Shown here: positions 63,523-64,000 of the stretch, in pieces | How positions within the stretch are numbered: the stretch's first letter is position 1 | Layout: each line of letters starts with the position of its first letter | Made by a program: the position numbers and the translations under genes | Notes under the pieces: generated by a model | Databases searched by the model: none | What the model saw: only the letters and a program-made list of their open reading frames with translations | What the model was told of the DNA's origin: nothing | Assembly (NCBI RefSeq): GCF_009765835.1 | Contig: NZ_LMUS01000006.1 | Span: 2,284,635-2,348,634 of the forward strand | DNA from: Granulicella sp. L56 | GTDB lineage: Bacteria; Acidobacteriota; Terriglobia; Terriglobales; Acidobacteriaceae | Length of the DNA stretch: 64,000 nt | Direction: 5' to 3'

Positions 63523-63574
63523 CCTACGCCACTTATCTCTCAAATATTTACGCCAAACAAGTCCAAAAGCAACA
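63523..63574. repeat. Solo right end of the MITE-like family
   Basis: On the minus strand TGTTGCTTTTGGACTTGTT, TGGCGTAA, 16 bp, TGGCGTAGG: same block, iterons and spacing as the right end at 57741-57794. Confidence 0.75.
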
Positions 63575-63718
63575 CATATGCGGCACGAATCATCGTGAAA
63601 CCGTTGCTTCAAACCAAGGAATGATCGAAACGACAGTTTTGTAAGTTAGGAGCCTACTCTATATCCATCGAATGTGTCCTTTCTTATGACACCGGTAGAC
63701 AATTCTCGAACACTCTCG

Positions 63719-63751
63719 CTAAAAGAGTGAATGGAACGACATTCGTTCCAT
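63719..63751 (-). terminator. Rho-independent terminator of ssb
   Basis: ATGGAACGA pairs with TCGTTCCAT (9 bp, 3-nt loop, 63731-63751), followed on the minus strand by TCACTCTTTT. It lies 20 bp after the ssb stop. Confidence 0.75.
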
Positions 63752-63770
63752 CCACCCGAGCTCGCGACGA

Positions 63771-64000
63771 TTACTCGTCGTCGGCTCCGTCCGAAGGATC
63801 ATCTGCGGCCTCGACCTTCGAGAGCCGCTTGATGCTGATGGCGTGGATCTCGGCGATCCGGTGCTTGAAGGTGACACCCTTGACCTCATCTTCCACCTCG
63901 CGATAACGGAGGATGCCTTCCAAGGTAACCAGCTGCCCCTTTTGGAGAGTTTTGGCGAACTTCGAGAGATTCCTCCAGGCATCGACGCGATGCCATTCGG
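63771..64000 (-). CDS. ssb: Single-stranded DNA-binding protein, N-terminus off the window
   Basis: The C-terminal 76 codons are visible. EWHRVDAWRNLSKFAKTLQKG, QLVTLEGILRYREVEDEVKG and HRIAEIHAISIKRL match the second half of the bacterial SSB OB-fold. The acidic tail is short (DDPSDGADDE) and lacks the final Pro-Phe that in chromosomal SSBs docks repair proteins, so this is probably an island- or plasmid-type SSB. Terminator at 63719-63751. Confidence 0.85.
   Translation of the reverse strand, partial: EWHRVDAWRNLSKFAKTLQKGQLVTLEGILRYREVEDEVKGVTFKHRIAEIHAISIKRLSKVEAADDPSDGADDE

Overview
The window looks like the chromosome of an Acidobacteriota member of the Terriglobus/Granulicella/Edaphobacter type. 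The pointers are several ~1,100-residue Oar-type TonB-dependent receptors with an N-terminal carboxypeptidase-regulatory domain, ADOP (MacB-like) permeases with a PadR regulator, and DUF6644 and DUF6152 proteins. This assignment rests on gene content only; no rRNA gene is present.

Layout. 1-3.7 kb: an ADOP permease running off the left edge, an AhpD-like protein and peptide deformylase. 3.8-18.8 kb: a carbohydrate locus with three Tat-exported sulfatases, an AraC remnant, an L-arabinose/L-fucose isomerase-like enzyme, a decayed TonB-receptor tail, an unusual IclR-HTH/periplasmic-binding-protein fusion regulator, a GH39-like hydrolase, an L-rhamnose mutarotase-like protein and a large TonB receptor; together they suggest uptake and breakdown of a sulfated deoxyhexose-containing glycan. 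19.2-23 kb: a convergent histidine kinase and LuxR-type regulator, then a cysteine-less rhodanese and a GlcG/HbpS protein. 23.2-34.4 kb: two further TonB receptors around a DUF6644 pair, followed by DUF6152, two exported proteins and an OmpA-like protein. 34.6-37.4 kb: a poly-Cys leader, a 39-residue membrane peptide, a YeiH-type sulfate/sulfite exporter and a Tat-exported aminotransferase. 37.4-45.7 kb: a gene graveyard (two broken receptors, DHFR-family, GH27 and sulfatase fragments, and an IS5 deletion derivative) with one intact PadR/ADOP pair in it. 45.9-47.9 kb: a cysteine dioxygenase-rhodanese fusion and a PIG-L deacetylase.

From about 48.3 kb to the right edge the DNA is a genomic island. 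It starts with an integrase tail and a 3' half of tRNA-Ala(GGC), and carries a broken YhcG/DUF1016 nuclease framed by three related palindromes, a tyrosine recombinase, nested MITE-like elements with doubled TGGCGTAA termini, a divergent TIR-domain/ion-channel pair, a truncated PHP-ATPase (TrlF-like) gene, a zinc-knuckle protein, a MarR-controlled oxidoreductase/hydrolase cluster and an SSB gene cut by the right edge.

The two most interesting signals are: (1) short Cys-rich ORFs, three of them with a promoter placing the transcription start at or within about two bases of the start codon, in front of sulfatase, TonB-receptor and sulfur-exporter genes, which looks like a leaderless cysteine-sensing attenuation regulon; and (2) the TIR/ion-channel pair in the island, a candidate undescribed defence module.
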